In this document: positions 12,692 through 13,135 of the stretch, one piece after another
Position numbering within the stretch: the first letter of the stretch is position 1
Layout of the letters: the number at the start of each line of letters is the position of its first letter
NCBI GenBank assembly: GCA_003662645.1
Contig: QMYL01000005.1
Location: 1-13,135 of the forward strand
Source: Candidatus Bathyarchaeota archaeon
GTDB lineage: Archaea > Thermoproteota > Bathyarchaeia > Bathyarchaeales > B26-1
Length of the DNA: 13,135 nucleotides
Direction: 5' to 3'
The notes under the pieces: model-generated
The model's input: only the letters and a program-made list of their open reading frames with translations
Told to the model about the DNA's origin: nothing
Database searches by the model: none
Made by a program: the position numbers and the translations under genes

Positions 12692-13135
12692 TTGTTCGTA
12701 AACCACTGCCACGTCTTCCCCGAGAGCATGAGGGCCGACGGAACTCTGGAGGCCCTAATCGAGACGATGAAGGAATGCGGGATCGATAGGGCTGTAGCCT
12801 TCGCTCCCTTTGAGGAGTGGACACCGCAGAGTGTGGGAGACCCGAACGAGTGGTTAGCTAGGATGTTGCCCAGCTACCCAGAGATAGTAGGCTTCGCATG
12901 TATAAATCCGTCCTCCAGGGACTCCGTGGAGAGGCTTGAGAAGGCTTGGAGTCTGGGGTTGCTGGGGGTTAAGCTCCACCCAGCTATACAAAGGTTCAGG
13001 CTGAACGATAGGGGGATATACGGCTTCTACTCCAAAGCTCAGGAGCTGGGGGTGGTGCTCGACTTCCACACAGGGGTTCATGGGTGGAGGATACTCGAGT
13101 ACCACCCACTACTCCTAGATGATGTCGCATACACA
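12692..13135 (+). CDS. Amidohydrolase (PF04909-like) metal-dependent hydrolase, 5' part
   Basis: The reading frame runs open to the window edge, giving 148 residues of a TIM-barrel amidohydrolase of the decarboxylase/hydrolase (amidohydrolase_2) type. Metal-binding features are NHCHVF at residues 4-9 (H5 and H7 on strand 1), GVKLHPAIQRF at 92-102 and VVLDFHTGVHG at 121-131, with H126 as the next expected ligand. EALIETMKECGIDRAVAFAP is the usual first helix and strand. An in-frame TGA at 12686-12688 forces a start after it; TTG 12692 follows the near-perfect ribosome site GGGAGGGTGA (12679-12688). The rest of the metal site lies outside the window, so the substrate cannot be judged. The 101-base gap to fdhD with two palindromes suggests its own promoter. 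Confidence 0.85.
   Translation, partial: MFVNHCHVFPESMRADGTLEALIETMKECGIDRAVAFAPFEEWTPQSVGDPNEWLARMLPSYPEIVGFACINPSSRDSVERLEKAWSLGLLGVKLHPAIQRFRLNDRGIYGFYSKAQELGVVLDFHTGVHGWRILEYHPLLLDDVAYT

Noticed and set aside
12854..13105. 83-residue minus-strand open frame at the right end
   Set aside because: It is antisense to the amidohydrolase, whose metal-binding motifs are read on the plus strand.
1..13135. CRISPR array, insertion sequence or phage genes
   Set aside because: No regularly spaced repeats, transposase motifs, terminal inverted repeats with target duplications, or phage structural genes were seen.

Overview
The window looks like a chromosomal segment from an archaeon of the TACK branch, probably thermophilic. 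The strongest marker is a PolB1-type family B replicative DNA polymerase, which carries the cysteine-rich insert and the conserved blocks known from Sulfolobus Dpo1. Supporting signs are A/T-rich box A (TATA) elements about 25 bases before gene starts, GTG and TTG starts mixed with ATG, GGAGG-type ribosome sites, a NikR-type nickel regulator, a TtuA/NcsA-type tRNA thiolase and a heavily sequon-loaded secreted protein. Phylum-level placement (for example Bathyarchaeia, Korarchaeota or Crenarchaeota) cannot be settled from this sequence alone.

Layout. 1-3430: an unrecognised coiled-coil protein (+) converges on polB1 (-). 3429-4463: a uroporphyrinogen-decarboxylase-like protein (-), divergent from a DedA/VTT membrane protein (+, 4562-5212). 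5213-5639: the stretch behind dedA is not empty; it is a decayed TauE/SafE-family transporter gene with frameshifts, an in-frame stop and a large internal deletion. 5671-6195: a small FMN nitroreductase (+), convergent with a GNAT acetyltransferase (-, 6235-6720). 6833-8794: a 653-residue secreted, C-terminally anchored, probably N-glycosylated cell-surface protein (+). 8805-10628 (-): an HTH regulator with a CxxC tail, then nikR, then a TtuA-type thiolase. 10659-10881 (-): an unrecognised very small or broken gene. 10981-12590 (+): a LarE-type PP-loop sulfur transferase followed 20 bases later by an FdhD homologue. 12692-end (+): the start of an amidohydrolase.

How the genes fit together. 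The right half is rich in sulfur transfer and nickel: TtuA thiolates tRNA, LarE makes the sulfur-bearing ligand of the nickel-pincer nucleotide, FdhD is the family that sulfurates the molybdenum/tungsten cofactor of formate dehydrogenases, and NikR senses nickel. LarE here has the three-cysteine pattern expected of the iron-sulfur class, while FdhD has lost the CxxC used for sulfur relay. A sulfur/nickel cofactor neighbourhood is an inference from gene order; larA, larB, larC and formate dehydrogenase subunits are not in the window. No rRNA, tRNA, CRISPR array or insertion sequence was seen.
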